The notes under the pieces: model-generated
What the model was told of the DNA's origin: nothing
Database searches by the model: none
The model's input: the letters and a program-made list of their open reading frames with translations, nothing else
DNA from: Lithospermum erythrorhizon
Lineage: Eukaryota; Streptophyta; Magnoliopsida; Boraginales; Boraginaceae
Length of the DNA stretch: 64,000 nt
Assembly: GCA_019722365.1 (NCBI GenBank)
Contig: JADFUC010001346.1
Coordinates: forward strand, 620,001 to 684,000
Direction: 5' to 3'
Translations under genes and position numbers: made by a program
Shown: positions 36,487 through 48,305 of the stretch, piece after piece
Position numbering within the stretch: position 1 is the stretch's first letter
How the letters are laid out: each line of letters opens with the position of its first letter

Positions 36487-38500
36487 CCATGGAAATGGAA
36501 GGGTGCAAAAGCTCATATATTATGTCAACTATGCTAAGCACGGGCGTAAGAGAGGTGTCCCATCATAGACAAAAGTCGCTTCCCCTCAACATCAAGTAGA
36601 AAAGAATTTGAAAGCATATTTTGAATATCACACTATAACGGCACGACCGACAACCGTCGAAAGGCCGACTAGTCCTTCTTTATCCGCGACAATCCACTGG
36701 CTGTAGACCGAGCGAATTTGATATAACTTATGTTCTAGAACGAGTGCTAAAGCTCAAGCCTGCCGACTTCATTATTCAAGGTATCGCAAGACCCCCCAAA
36801 GATTCCGGCTAACTAGAACAGAAATGTTCTTCAAAATTTGAGTGGATCACGCACGCACGGATCCCGAATGACAAGTGGAGCAGAGCTGGTTAATCGCAAG
36901 ACCACAAGGTTACTCGAATATGCTTTGCGATTCGTGATTCCCCCGCTACCAACGATGCAGCAAGTAGTGACGAGGCTTACAGAGGGGTTAAACCGGGTCA
37001 AGCCACAACAAAGTGGGAGCAGGTGTTAGTAAAAGGAGATTCAAGTCAAAGTATAGATCGATCTAGGGAGTCATGGAGTCAAGTGGTGATATTATGAAAA
37101 AATACGGTAAAGGCCATATCCCCTCGCCTAAGGATTCACCCGTGTCCACTTTGAATATATCCCACGAGAAATAACGATAAGCGGATCGATTATCACCAAG
37201 TACCAATATATTACAGCGTTGACTTACCCGGCGGGGTATAAGAAAACTGTGATCATCCGGCTTATGAGGAAGGTCATGTACGGTATCGAAAACGCCGGTG
37301 CGAAGATCGAGTAGTCCCATATCGCCAATACTTTAGAGAGCGGGTATTACCAGCTGCATAAGTAATGGTGCCAAGTATATGCAAACCGAAGTTTTCGGGT
37401 CCAAATCTATCAAGATGAATTATACAAGAAACGGATGGGCCCTTACTTTTGCGTGGCTCAACCAAGACGACCTGTGGTCCTCATGAAGTACACGGTTAAG
37501 CTGAAGCCACATTCTGCAAAGACGCTTACCATCAAAAATCACTAATGGATATTATTGTCCCAAATTAGTTAAAGACGCCTCTAGAATACGTGGAAAATGT
37601 GTGATGCATGTCAATGATCGGGAACGCCTCCCCAACTTCCCACTCCACACATCGGGACACCTCGCAGCCCTATTTCCCTTCACTATGCTGTGAAATAGAC
37701 TTGGTAGGAAGTTGCCCAAGGCAGCGGGATGAAGCCGAGTTTGTTATAGAAGCGAGACTACTTTCGGCAAGTGTATGCCTCCTCAAGAAAAACCAAGTGG
37801 AGAGAACGTTACACACTGTGGAAACATATAGTTAAGGATAACGGCCTACAGCTTGAGTGGGGAAAATAACGGCGTAGATTTGTGAGAAGTTCGATCAACA
37901 CCGATTCCTTCCATTATACTATCCCAAATCTAACGGACAAGTAGAGGTCATGAATCGCATTGTTCGAGGGAATTAAGAAGAATCTTCTTCAGGCGGAAAG
38001 AAATGAGGAGGTCAAGTGTAGTAGCTACCCAGTGACGCTGCCCTCCGCTCTACCCCAATCATGCTACTGTGATAGGCCGCCCGCCTTGGGCGTATTGAAC
38101 AAAAGTCGTGGTCAGCTGCCGAAAGTGGGCCTACCTCCTACTACGTATTACACCGGATTTGATGAGGAAAAGAATGACCAAATGTGGGTCAAGGAAAATT
38201 CTTGAGTTCGCCACTACGAGTTGATGGGGAAGAAGCTCTATACAAAATACTCAAGTATAAACACCTATCGGGTTTCGTTTTACAACCCAAGTGGTCGGGA
38301 ATCGCCAGCTTTCGGGGGATTTAGTAACGCTGTTACCGCCACCAAACAAATTGAAAGAACAAAGCAAACTTAGCTCAAACGGGACGATCCTATAGATTGC
38401 CGGATTCTAGACCATCCACCTAATGAAGGAGGATTTGGACGGTAAACCATTCCACGAACCTCGGCACGCTTCTAAATTAAGTAGGGTACTTATGTGTAAT
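36487..38500 (+). mobile_element. Ty3-gypsy RNase H-integrase fragment (element A, right part)
   Basis: Frame-shifted plus-strand translation shows the RT/RNase H connection (LKAYFEYHTI), RNase H (LEYALRFVIP), the integrase H2C2 region (YVENV..VNDRERLPNFP), integrase core (EIDLVGS, then VMNRI and EGIKKNLLQAERN) and the integrase C-terminal strand (LDGKP near 38440). With 30777-31460 this makes one collinear pol split by element B. It is heavily broken and non-functional. Confidence 0.72.
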
Positions 38501-40346
38501 CACCCAAAGATGGGATGTACTAGCTAGGTAACAAACCACCCTTCTTTCAAAAGGGTAGATTAATAATAAAATAACAATTTTTATATAATCGTTGTAAAAT
38601 TTAATTATGCGGAACGCTAGCTGCTGGGCGTCTGGGCCGGGCAATCCCATAAAATGTTATCCAAAACAAACTGATTACTCGTGGGAAATAATTGAATATT
38701 AATATTCGCTTATCGTTGTGTTGACACGAAACCTTTACCTAAGTAACGCGAAGCATAAAGAGAAATTTTATGTTTAACGTACAAAATCTTGTCCATTAAA
38801 CAAAGGTAAACGATCATGATGAGTTTATAAACGGTCGACAGTAAACATAAACACGCATTTTTATAAGGCAATAATAAAAGAATCAAAGTAAGCAAAATAT
38901 GCAACAAGATAAATAATGTGCCAAAGTAAATGTAGTAGAAACCAAAAGTTAAGCACATCTAGCAAAACCAAAAGTGTTAATACAAGTAAAAAATAATTAT
39001 TGAAAAGCTAAGCAATCATGGATTTTGTTTCGTGCGCCTTCTACTTTCTTCCAAAGGAGATGTAGGAGCTCGAGGTTGGCATGGGCAAACCAAATGAGGG
39101 ATATCATGGATGAACCTTGATAACGACAAGGGAAGGATTGACGCCTTTATATGTCCGTGACAAAACGACAAAGACACAAGCCGCCTGTTCCAGCCACCTC
39201 TTTATATTCAAATTTCACACACAATAATACTCCTCAATGGCCTTGTTAATTCTCAAGGAAAGAGCCTTTTCAAAAGACTCCAAGGTCAGCTTTAGCTATG
39301 TTAATGTCATTTAACTTCTAAAACTTTCCTCGGCTTCCGCTTGATTTAAGGAAAGTTCAAAAGATATTCATTACTGACAAACTGTACTTCTACCTCCACC
39401 GAGTCTAAGATGGAATTTTATATGCATAACTTGAATAAAATAATCAAATATGCACATAAACAGGATCACTTTAATTTATATATTTCGGATCTAAATTATA
39501 TATTACAATATATGAATAAATATAAACACTTTCAAGGCAACTGGTGAGAAGTCTCTCAAGAACAATTTTCCTCAAGCCCGTAACATCAATCCAAATATAG
39601 AAATTAAAGGACGCTGCTTATAGAAATTAGCACCAGAAACATCAATCCAAATCCATGAGCACTTTACAAAGAACACGTCACAAGTGCCGACGTAGTACAA
39701 GCAAGAAGCAACGCCATTTCCATACTTCATTAATTTCACCCATACAACTTAAAGTCGGAGTTCTATCTCCAATCAGTCCCGTTAATGTTGACTTGTCATC
39801 AAGTCCTAAACATAAAGCGGAAGTACTCCGTAATAACCAAAGTCCCCCCAATAGTACTCAAAGCAAAAGTCTCGTGCCAAACGGTCAGAGTAGGTCCATC
39901 AAGTCCAAAGTAGACCGGAGATCAAGTCCAAGACCCAAGATCAAGTCCATACAACCAATACGGGAATATCACGCTAAGTGCCCTCGATTCGACCATATCA
40001 AGTTCGACCGCCCCAAGTTCACTATGACCACGACATTATCCAAATTTTGATGAAAGCTCCTCATCCAAGTCAAATCAAACCGAATCAAATCAAATCAAGC
40101 CTAAGCCCAAGCTCAAATCAGTTCAAGTCAAGTTCAAGCCCAAATCAAGCTCAAGTCGCATCTAAGTCTACCAAATCAAGAAGCTGCATATCTTATAAAT
40201 CACATCAAACGCTAGTGGACTTATAGTTTAGATGTACGATCCTTCTGATTTGATAAAACCCCATAAGGAGGAATTTTCAATTACAATCGATTTTATTTTG
40301 TAATTCCCTAAGATAAATAATAAAATTCTTTCTTTTGCATTAGACA
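38501..40346. other. Retroelement-flank and low-complexity DNA
   Basis: 38560-39640 has no recognised domain. At 39640-40200 the plus strand is dominated by irregular CAAGTC/CCAAGT/AAATCAA words, giving a Ser/Lys/Pro/Gln-rich open frame of low complexity. I see no gene family in it. Confidence 0.4.
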
Positions 40347-41289
40347 GTGGAACAAGAGTTTGATCATTGCGCACACTATAGTAATGACTAACTAGTATTT
40401 AGTATAATCAATGATTGTGTATCGTAATAACTGCTAAATAAAAATTTAATTTTAATAATTCTAAAAATATTAGTTATCATTTATCATACGAAATATTTGA
40501 CCAAATAAGTAATGGTTTATAAATATTTTATTACAATAGCACATGTCATAATTTTAATTGAAAATTTTAATCTATAAATAATTACATAAATGTTAAACAT
40601 ATAAAGGGCCAATGTCAAATTAAAAAATTATCATGTATTAAAAATAATTTCCACTTTATTAAAAATTGACACATAACATATTTTATCAATATTTGCGCTT
40701 TCCAACGCCTCACTTTATAATACAAGATGATGAGGCTCGAATCAATGGATGTAAAACCAAGAGAAAGTATGGAAACTGGCATGGTCCAGCAGGGTTGGCT
40801 TTACCACCTAAATTATAGCCAAAGTAACTATCATTATGGTAGAAGTGGATGTAATAATTTCATAATATGTCCTTTTGATGCCAAATAAATGACAATATCC
40901 TATTGAAGAGCCAATGGACTGGACTGTTACTCCATGCCTTGAAGTTGAAAGAACATTCACATCAATTTTCTTTATAAAGAATATTCTTACATCAATGTTT
41001 GTGTATTCTTATTGAACTACTTTCGAACCTTTTTAAATTTGGGCTAAAACTAAATTTTGAATAATTCAATTTAGCAGTATTTAAATATTAATATAAGGGT
41101 GATAAATGTCACACGATAAAGAAAAAAAAACGAAAATGGTAAACTAAGAGAGATCTAAATATTAATCCCGATTCAATTTAATCGACATTTCAATTTTCTA
41201 AATTTTTTTTTACCACAACCACATTTTCCTTTATTTAATCATTTGCTCTTATTTGCTTATGTTTATTTTCATCTACAAAATGGTTTGTT
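40347..41289 (+). repeat. Dispersed duplication, copy 1 (partner 61951-62553)
   Basis: AACAAGAGTTTGATCATTGC, GTAAAACCAAGAGAAAGTATGG and long following runs are shared with 61951-62553. This copy carries an extra roughly 330 bp (about 40392-40725) that the partner lacks. Its nature is unknown; no TIR, LTR or known domain was found. Confidence 0.8.
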
Positions 41290-42431
41290 ATTAGCCATTT
41301 ATCGCTTAACTATTTTTATTTTATTCAAATTACTGTCGTTTAACCTATTTTATACCATATTTATTCAGACAACGGCTCGATTCGCCCATTAAAAGGTAAT
41401 CAAGTCCCAGAATTACTTATTCATAATGAGCCGCAAATCATTAATCAAATAATGAAGGAGCCAATGCTGCTCACTCAAAGTAACCGTCCGAGTAAACTAT
41501 AAAAGTAAAACTCGATACCAAATCGCAAAACACTTCTGATACCCAAATACTCTACTCTTCGTAAACTAAACTCTTCATCCATTACTAACTTGATCGTCAA
41601 GTGTTTCCGGCCGGACAACCGGTCCTTGTTGGCAAGGAGCTCACTTGGGAACAAGGCGCTTCAAAGCTCGATTTGAAAGATTATGGATTCGGCCTAAAGA
41701 TCAAAACCGTACTGATCAACGTGTGGACATCCTGCTTTTGACGTATCTCGTCGGGACGAGCCGGGCACAGATCGCACCGTGGCCATTACATTAGCGGATT
41801 CTCAAGTGATGCAAACAGTCCTCAGCTTAAACCTCATGGTGACGATGGTAGGAAGACTCGCACTCAAGCCACAAAGCTGTGGAGTTCACTTCATTGTTGG
41901 GTTGAAATGTTCAAAAGCTCGTTTGAAATGTTTTCCAATTCAAAGCATGTATGAAATTTAGCCAATATATTTTCAACTTAGAGTGTAAATAATTGCTATG
42001 ATATTTTAATAAATACACAACTTGAAAATAATAACTCGAAGAAGTTTATCCTATGAGCCTCGGGGGTAATGGGAGACAATCTTGGTAGGTCGCAATAACA
42101 AAATGTCGTGAGTTTTCTAAGACCATCCACAACGTTGATATTAAACCCTAAATACGAGTTGAATAGGTACAATGGCGAGTATTTATCTTGGACTTGAATT
42201 AAGAGGGACAGGAGTTGAAAATTCAACTAGCGAATTTATTCAGCGGGCTAATATGCTTCGAGCATACAGATAATAAATTTATCTAGATTGAGCAATTCAA
42301 GCCGGTAGAATATAGCTTAATTTCAACCATTATGTATTTCAAGAGTTGAATTGTTATTTAATTATTAGGTAAGAGAAAAATAAATGATGTAAAATGTTGT
42401 AAATTGAAAAAGTTGAATTTAATTTGAACCA
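41290..42431 (+). other. Gypsy LTR fragment and unidentified DNA
   Basis: About 41370-41640 matches the element B LTR in plus orientation (TACCCAAATACTCTACTCTTCG, AAACTCTTCATCC, CTTGATCGTCA) and continues with TTTCCGGCCGGACAACCGG. 41641-42431 is unrecognised and AT-rich up to the pseudogene border. Confidence 0.5.
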
Positions 42432-45395
42432 TTATGGATAGTCTAATGGAACCAGTATTTGCTATGTTCTAAGACCATCCCTATTCCTAAGAAAAATTCA
42501 TAACAAATATTTAATCAGGGCATCATTCTTCTACTCATCATACTCAACGATGACAGGTGATGGACCTGCCCAATTTGATATCCATCTTGAGCTGACTATT
42601 GGGATACATTAACTATATATTAGTCTCGAATCAATATAATGAGATCATCCACATTCCATCATCAGGATAATATATATGTGTGCCTTTAGAACACTGGGAA
42701 GGGAACCCTTTATATCCAGTTTAGGAGTTGAGGCTTAAAACAATTTTATGTACCAAAGTAGCACTTTTCACAGTTACTCTGTCCCATGGCTTTGGGCATT
42801 AAGGATTTTGGCAAATAACCTACTTATCCACTAAGCGGGTTCACTAGGTCAGCTCATATTCCAACAATCAACTTCTGACAAGCAAAAAAAATTATCGTGA
42901 CACGTTCTTTTGTTATGCCTGCGATTACGTAACAAATGAGGACTAGATTGCCATTTGTTAAGATAGTCAAATAAGTTACATATTGATATCATGATCTCTA
43001 ATACTACACATGTTACATATTAATCCAAAGATCATGAAATGCTAAAGACCCATAACAAAATAATTAATACACTTTACTAACGCTTAAACAGCCCGCTTTA
43101 TTTTTTATCAATATGTGCCTTATGTATAATATTAGAAACCAATATGTAACTTGACAACTATTAGAACCAAATGATAATACGATCAGTTAATCGCCCGGTA
43201 TCAAATCCACAATTAACTCAAATATGTTACAATGTCATATGACAATATTGTATGCTAACAATTTCTTTATAATATTTGTGCATGTACAAAGATGATATAT
43301 ATGATCGATCATGGTCGCCGGTTAAGTCTACCGGCAGGACCCCACCGATATATAAATCCTTTATACAAGCTACCATCAATTGTCATGACCACAGCCTGCA
43401 CTGTTGAGGGTTCTAACAAGTCCTTAACATTTTACTACCCAAAACAACATCCTAGGGATCAAGCAGGGACTTAGATGGAAACAATTTCACTGGACCAATT
43501 CCATCGACATTACTAAAGAAGTGGCATGAAGGAACTTTGTCATTGAGGTGAGTTGTGGGATTCTTTTAATATTCTTTATTATGAAATTTACCTAAGTTAG
43601 AATCACAGGGGAGTGATAGATAGCATTAGCACTTCACTCTTAGGGTCAATTAGTAAACAACATCCCTTTTATCACATTTAGCGCCGGCATACCTGCCGTG
43701 CCTCCCCATCCGCTAAAGGAGATAGCTACAGTAGCGTTTAGAGTTCCATAGCGCAAAGCCCACTTTCTATTATACCAGACTTTACCGCTGACGATGTGTT
43801 TTATTATCGCGACGAGCCAATTATTATCGCTATTCATAACTATACGCTTACCACACGACGGAATACTGACAATACCGCTTATTCATAACTATTGGCGGGA
43901 GCCTCTTAAGAGACATTTATGCATGTTGATATTGATGTTGTAGAATCGCAAGTGTCCCCTTTTTGAAGCAGATGTAAGTTCTAAAATTTTATCCTCTTTT
44001 GGTGAACCAACTATTGAAGGTCTACCAGAGAAGCAGTCCAAATCCAAATGGAAAGACAAGAAGGTTATCATCTCAGTTGTGGTTTTAGTAGGAGTGTTGT
44101 TTGTTGTTTTACCTTTGGCTTTATCGGTCTTCTTAAGAAGGAAAAAGAAAAAACAAGGTATGGATTTGAATAGTTGTCAACATATCACTGTTGTCATATG
44201 GAGTTGGAACCAATCATTTGTCCTCTTTTTTTGGTTATCTGAGTATATCGACAGATAAACCACTTCGCGTTGTAGAGTCCAGGAAGGAAAAAGGTCAAAA
44301 TCGTTACACGTTGGAACCAAAGCACAAAGAGTTTACAAATGCAGAGATTGCAAGTATCACCAACCACTTTCAGAAAGAAATTGGCAGAGGATCCTATGGA
44401 ATTGTGTACCATGGAATAATTGGTGAAGATATTGAAGTTGCTGTTAAGATGTATTCTTCATCATCATCAGATGTTGGCAAGGAACTTCAACTTGAGGTGA
44501 GATTCTACACCCTCAGTCGTCCATGGGGGAAAATTAAAGTTGTTAGTGTTTGGATTATTTTCGTCGGCAGAGTTATCCTATTCCAATTTCACTGGAATTT
44601 CAATAAATTTCAAGCTAATGTTCTTATGAGTGTTCATCACCGGAACTTAACTTCCCTCATCGGTTATTGCATTGACGGGCCACGAGTTGGCATCATTTAT
44701 GAGTACATGGCGAATGGAGATCTAAGAAAGCATCTCTCAGGTATATCGATTGGCTTGTTTACTGCCTCAGTATGTGAGGTTTACTTGGTTAGGAATATGT
44801 AAAGGCTAAGGCACATATTATCTGTGTCTGAGAATATCTCTAAACATGATCAAAGTTGTTTTGTCATTGCTCATTCTAATTCACGCGTGCAGCGATATGA
44901 TCCAGCGTAAGTAGTGTTTCTTCTCATGGATTCGTCGTCTTTTTTCGACTGGAAACTATTATGATTTAATGGAGCCAAGTTCAAATTATGTTTTGCAGAT
45001 ATGAACATTCAGGAAGACTAACGCAAAGAAGTGATGTTTATAGCTTTGGCATTGTTCTTTTGGAAATCATCACAAGTAAACCAGCTATGAATCTCACATA
45101 ATGGGTTAGTTCTACTTTGCAACAAGGAGATGTGTTGGATGTGGTCGACCGAAGGCTGATAGGCATGGGAGAATTTGATGTTCCCTCAGCCACCAAAGCG
45201 CTACAGGTTGCCACTACTTGTGCATCGCAGGATCCAACCGAGAGGCCTACGATGAATAATGTGGTTGTAGAATTAAGGCAATGTTTACTTATGGAGATGA
45301 CCCGTCACGAGTTGATATTGCCAAAGTCAGTTCATGATTCCGTGGAAACCGAGGTTTCTCTGATGAGTACCGAGGTCTTGTATGTAGGGAGATAG
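42432..45395 (+). pseudogene. Decayed duplicate of the malectin-like/LRR receptor kinase
   Basis: Direct-orientation copy of 22917-29932. Remnants: part of exon 2 (42432-42860, several indels), the start of exon 3 (43285 to about 43460) fused directly to exon 8 (about 43466-43546), exon 9 (44012-44157), exon 10 (44255-44496, one codon shorter), exon 11 (44615-44741) and exon 14 (44999-45395). Exons 1, 4-7, 12 and 13 are absent, so the LRRs and the HRD catalytic loop and ADFG are gone. Three splice acceptors are destroyed: AG to AT before exon 3 (43282-43283), AG to AC before exon 9 (44010-44011) and AG to AA before exon 11 (44612-44613). A TAA stop interrupts exon 14 at 45099-45101. Kinase exons remain very similar to the parent, which points to a fairly recent duplication. 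Confidence 0.92.
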
Positions 45396-45568
45396 TCGAG
45401 AAAATATATGGAAAAGAAATTAATGTATACATTTATCGAGCAAGCAAATGTACTTATACTGTATTAACATTTTCATATATACCAGTCCACCGTGAACTAT
45501 CTTATACAAACAAGGGTGTATGCCAATCTGGCTAAACCAGTATCATTAAAATGATGCGACATCTCTAG

Positions 45569-45700
45569 GTACCCAACAATAAACTAATTCTGGAACGTAT
45601 CAAGAAACGTACCTTCTTCTCCTCCTTAAGATATAAGAAGCTCACAGAGTTGGAGAAGAAGCTCACAGAGTTGGAGGCGAAGATTGGAGCTAAAACTTGA
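45569..45700 (+). other. Possible small coiled-coil exon or gene fragment
   Basis: After a splice-acceptor-like CTCTAG, one frame stays open for 43 codons to a TGA at 45698. It ends KKLTELEKKLTELEAKIG, an amphipathic Leu heptad made by an exact 21-bp tandem duplication (45635-45655, 45656-45676). There is no start codon. Its end overlaps the stop codon of the convergent RRM gene by 11 bases. I do not recognise the family. Confidence 0.3.
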
Positions 45701-46876
45701 AAGGCCTCGACCTAGGACGAGGCATACAAGAGCCAGGTCTCGCAATCATAACAGAGATAAACCTACCATCAAAGAACTTGACAACAGAACAGATTCATTG
45801 TCAATAATAACTAGTAAGTGAATTGTATATACTGTGATAACTGATAAAAGTCTTAAGATAGAGAATACCTCTCCATTCATTTCTTTTACTGCTGTTTGAG
45901 CTGAAGCCGGGCTCGAAAACCAGATATATGCAAATCCCAAAGGTTCTCTAGTTTTCTTATCACTTAATATTTTAACTGCAATGTAAAAGGTAAAAAAATA
46001 GATGATCAATAGATGAGAAAGCACAAGGGACATACACTAGCGGAACCATGATTTTCGTGTAAGGAGGTGACGGGAGTATATAAGAAAAAAAAAGAATTAG
46101 CGAGGCAAACCAAATATTTTCTGAAAAATGTATAATTTCAATAGTAGACGTTTAGTTTTCAAAAAATTAGGCTCATACGTGTCCCCCTAGTTCTACCACG
46201 ATTGTCAGTTACAATTTCTTTTTAATCTTATGAACCTGTAAAATATAGTTTCACCTCTGCTGATATCTCCAAATGATGCAAATACCATCTCCAATCTTCC
46301 CTCTGATGTTGATAGTGGTAGTCCTACAAATTACATACGTTACGACTTTAAAAGAAATGATCGAAATGGATTATTCTTTAAAAGCGAGTGATGTTCAAAG
46401 TCATTCGTCCCAAAAAATGGCATCTCAAAATCTAATGTCATGCTCATGCATGCTAATCTACTGTTTATAGGCTATTAGTATATAAAAAAAAGTTAAGACC
46501 CTCTTTTTTAACACGTAAAATGTCATCCAATCAATTGCCCTTAAAGAAAATACTCCATATTGAGAAAATTAAATCACATAGCAAACAAAATTTGATATTA
46601 ACAAAAGTTGGAAGCTTAACCTTTTACAAATATAATAGATGTTGAATAATCTGCATCATTAGGCTCAGTTAAAGAGCTTGAGCTGGCACTAAATGAACAT
46701 ATTTGAGGATATGGGTTTAAGTATAAATATGATTTAAAGTTTGAAACTTTTGGAGTATTAAGTATGAGTTTTGATGAAATGGGTGTTTTAATTGCATTGT
46801 ATTTGTTTGAATCAAGGTATGGAATCAAAATTGGGAAGTTGCAGAACAGAGCCATATTTTGAACCCTAGGTTGCAC
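45690..46876 (-). CDS. Small organelle-type RRM RNA-binding protein
   Basis: Four minus-strand exons join in frame: 46876-46621, 46323-46255, 45975-45869 and 45776-45690, giving 172 aa. Residues 1-75 are Ser/Asn-rich and low in acidic residues (MQPRVQNMALFCNF...), resembling a plastid or mitochondrial presequence. A single RRM follows (about 78-160). RNP2 is SIIFVKGLP, split across the exon 1/2 border, and RNP1 is EPLGFAYIWF in exon 3. The next part reads GLPLSTSEGRLEMVFASFGDI and ends FFDGRFISVMIARPG with a short Arg/Pro tail. Organelle RRM proteins of this size act in RNA editing or processing; the specific role is unknown. Each exon is short, and phases (1, 1, 0) agree at all borders. Confidence 0.88.
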
Positions 46877-48173
46877 CTTTTGCAGTATATGTTGTACACG
46901 AGCCCATGAGGAAGACGAGCCTTAAGAAGGAAAATAAAGTTGGGCTCCTGGATCCATTGACTGTGAGATTCCCTGATTAATGTCATCCAGATTCCTCGTA
47001 TTTCAATACGGTTTTCCTCTTAAATTATAATAATTCTCAACCTCTCCCCTATAATAGGATTCGAATCTGACTTCAGTAATCAAAAGAAAGGCTAAATAAC
47101 CGATAAATCATTTAATTATCTCATATACTATTTTTTACTAGACAAAATTTACTCTTCTAAAAGTTAATGTCATACTACATTTCAATGTGTATTTATTTAT
47201 TCCATATAGAATTTTGATGCTTTATAATGTCATCCTGCAATCCAAAGTGAGTCGTCTAATGAGCTTAAAAAACGACAAAAAAGTCTTGACAACTCAAAGG
47301 TTACAGGTTCTGTTTACCAAAATAAATCCTGAAGATGCCATGTATTATTCGAGCACATCTTCTTATCCTAAACTTTTTCTAATAAAAATGTCATCCTGCA
47401 CAGCCTGTGCGAGCTTGTGGTAGTCACCATGCTCGGCTAAGGATTACGCGCCCGTCAGCCGCATGCGCTCATCTCAAAAAAAATTTCACGCCCCCAACCC
47501 ATACGTAAATATCCTTTCGGTAATCTCATCCTTTCATGACCTCAGCCAATGATACGGCTTCGTGGCTGCTTAAAGCAGACTTTATGCTCCCTCCTCTTTA
47601 AACAATACCTATTCCATATTTTAAATATAAGTTATTTCAAATTTAGATTTTGATTTATCAAGCATTCTCTTGTAATTTGTAACCTCAGGTATGGTTTGGT
47701 TTCTCATTTTTTGAATCTGTAAATCACTACTTAGTGCTTATCTCATATAGTCATATTCTCATATACCCAATTAAAATTTCAATATAATTACTTAAAATTG
47801 AATTCAATTGTTCAATTTTTCATTATTCATTAATTGGATATTTGATGTAAGTAAAAAATCTTTTTTTTCTTGCCTCAATTTGGAATATTTTGCCACAGAT
47901 TTATCGATTTTATATTTACTTTAAGAAATGTTAAGAATTTCAATTTTCAAACAATTTTATTTTTGCAATAAAACTTTCAATAAATCGCTCTATCATTTAT
48001 CGAATTTAAACTGCTTTTAAATTTATATGTTTTTAATAAAGGAAGTCTCATTTAAGATCTTAAAGACACGACTCTCTATTTTTTATGAGATGGCCGTGAT
48101 AGTCACATTTCTAAAAAATACTCCGTAACACATTTGCTAATAAAGAATATAGATCATAATAAATTTGCCAAAA
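46877..48173. other. Intergenic, no gene recognised
   Basis: AT-rich apart from a roughly 130-bp GC-rich block at 47395-47520 (CCCGTCAGCCGCATGCGC) that resembles transposon debris. No TIR or LTR pair was found. Confidence 0.45.
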
Positions 48174-48305
48174 GTATTAGCAGTAGACGTATTGTAATAT
48201 AAGTTGTGTATAATATATGGACCTAGCCTTTAGGGTTATCTAACATTAGTCTATATGTTTCAGATATATATGTGATTGCTAATGAAATATACATAATCTT
48301 TCACA
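48174..48305 (+). repeat. 5' LTR of the copia element
   Basis: Shares ATATAAGTTGT(G/A)TATAATATA, CTAACATTAGTCTATAT and TAATGAAATA with 52650-52785. Confidence 0.75.

Noticed and set aside
39650..40226. Ser/Lys/Pro-rich open frames with repeated AAGTC words, considered as a CRISPR-like array or repeat protein
   Set aside because: The repeats are irregular without constant spacers, the composition is low-complexity and the setting is retroelement debris.
47049..47075. GGATTCGAATCT considered as a tRNA T-arm / box B
   Set aside because: No matching box A or cloverleaf within tRNA distance.
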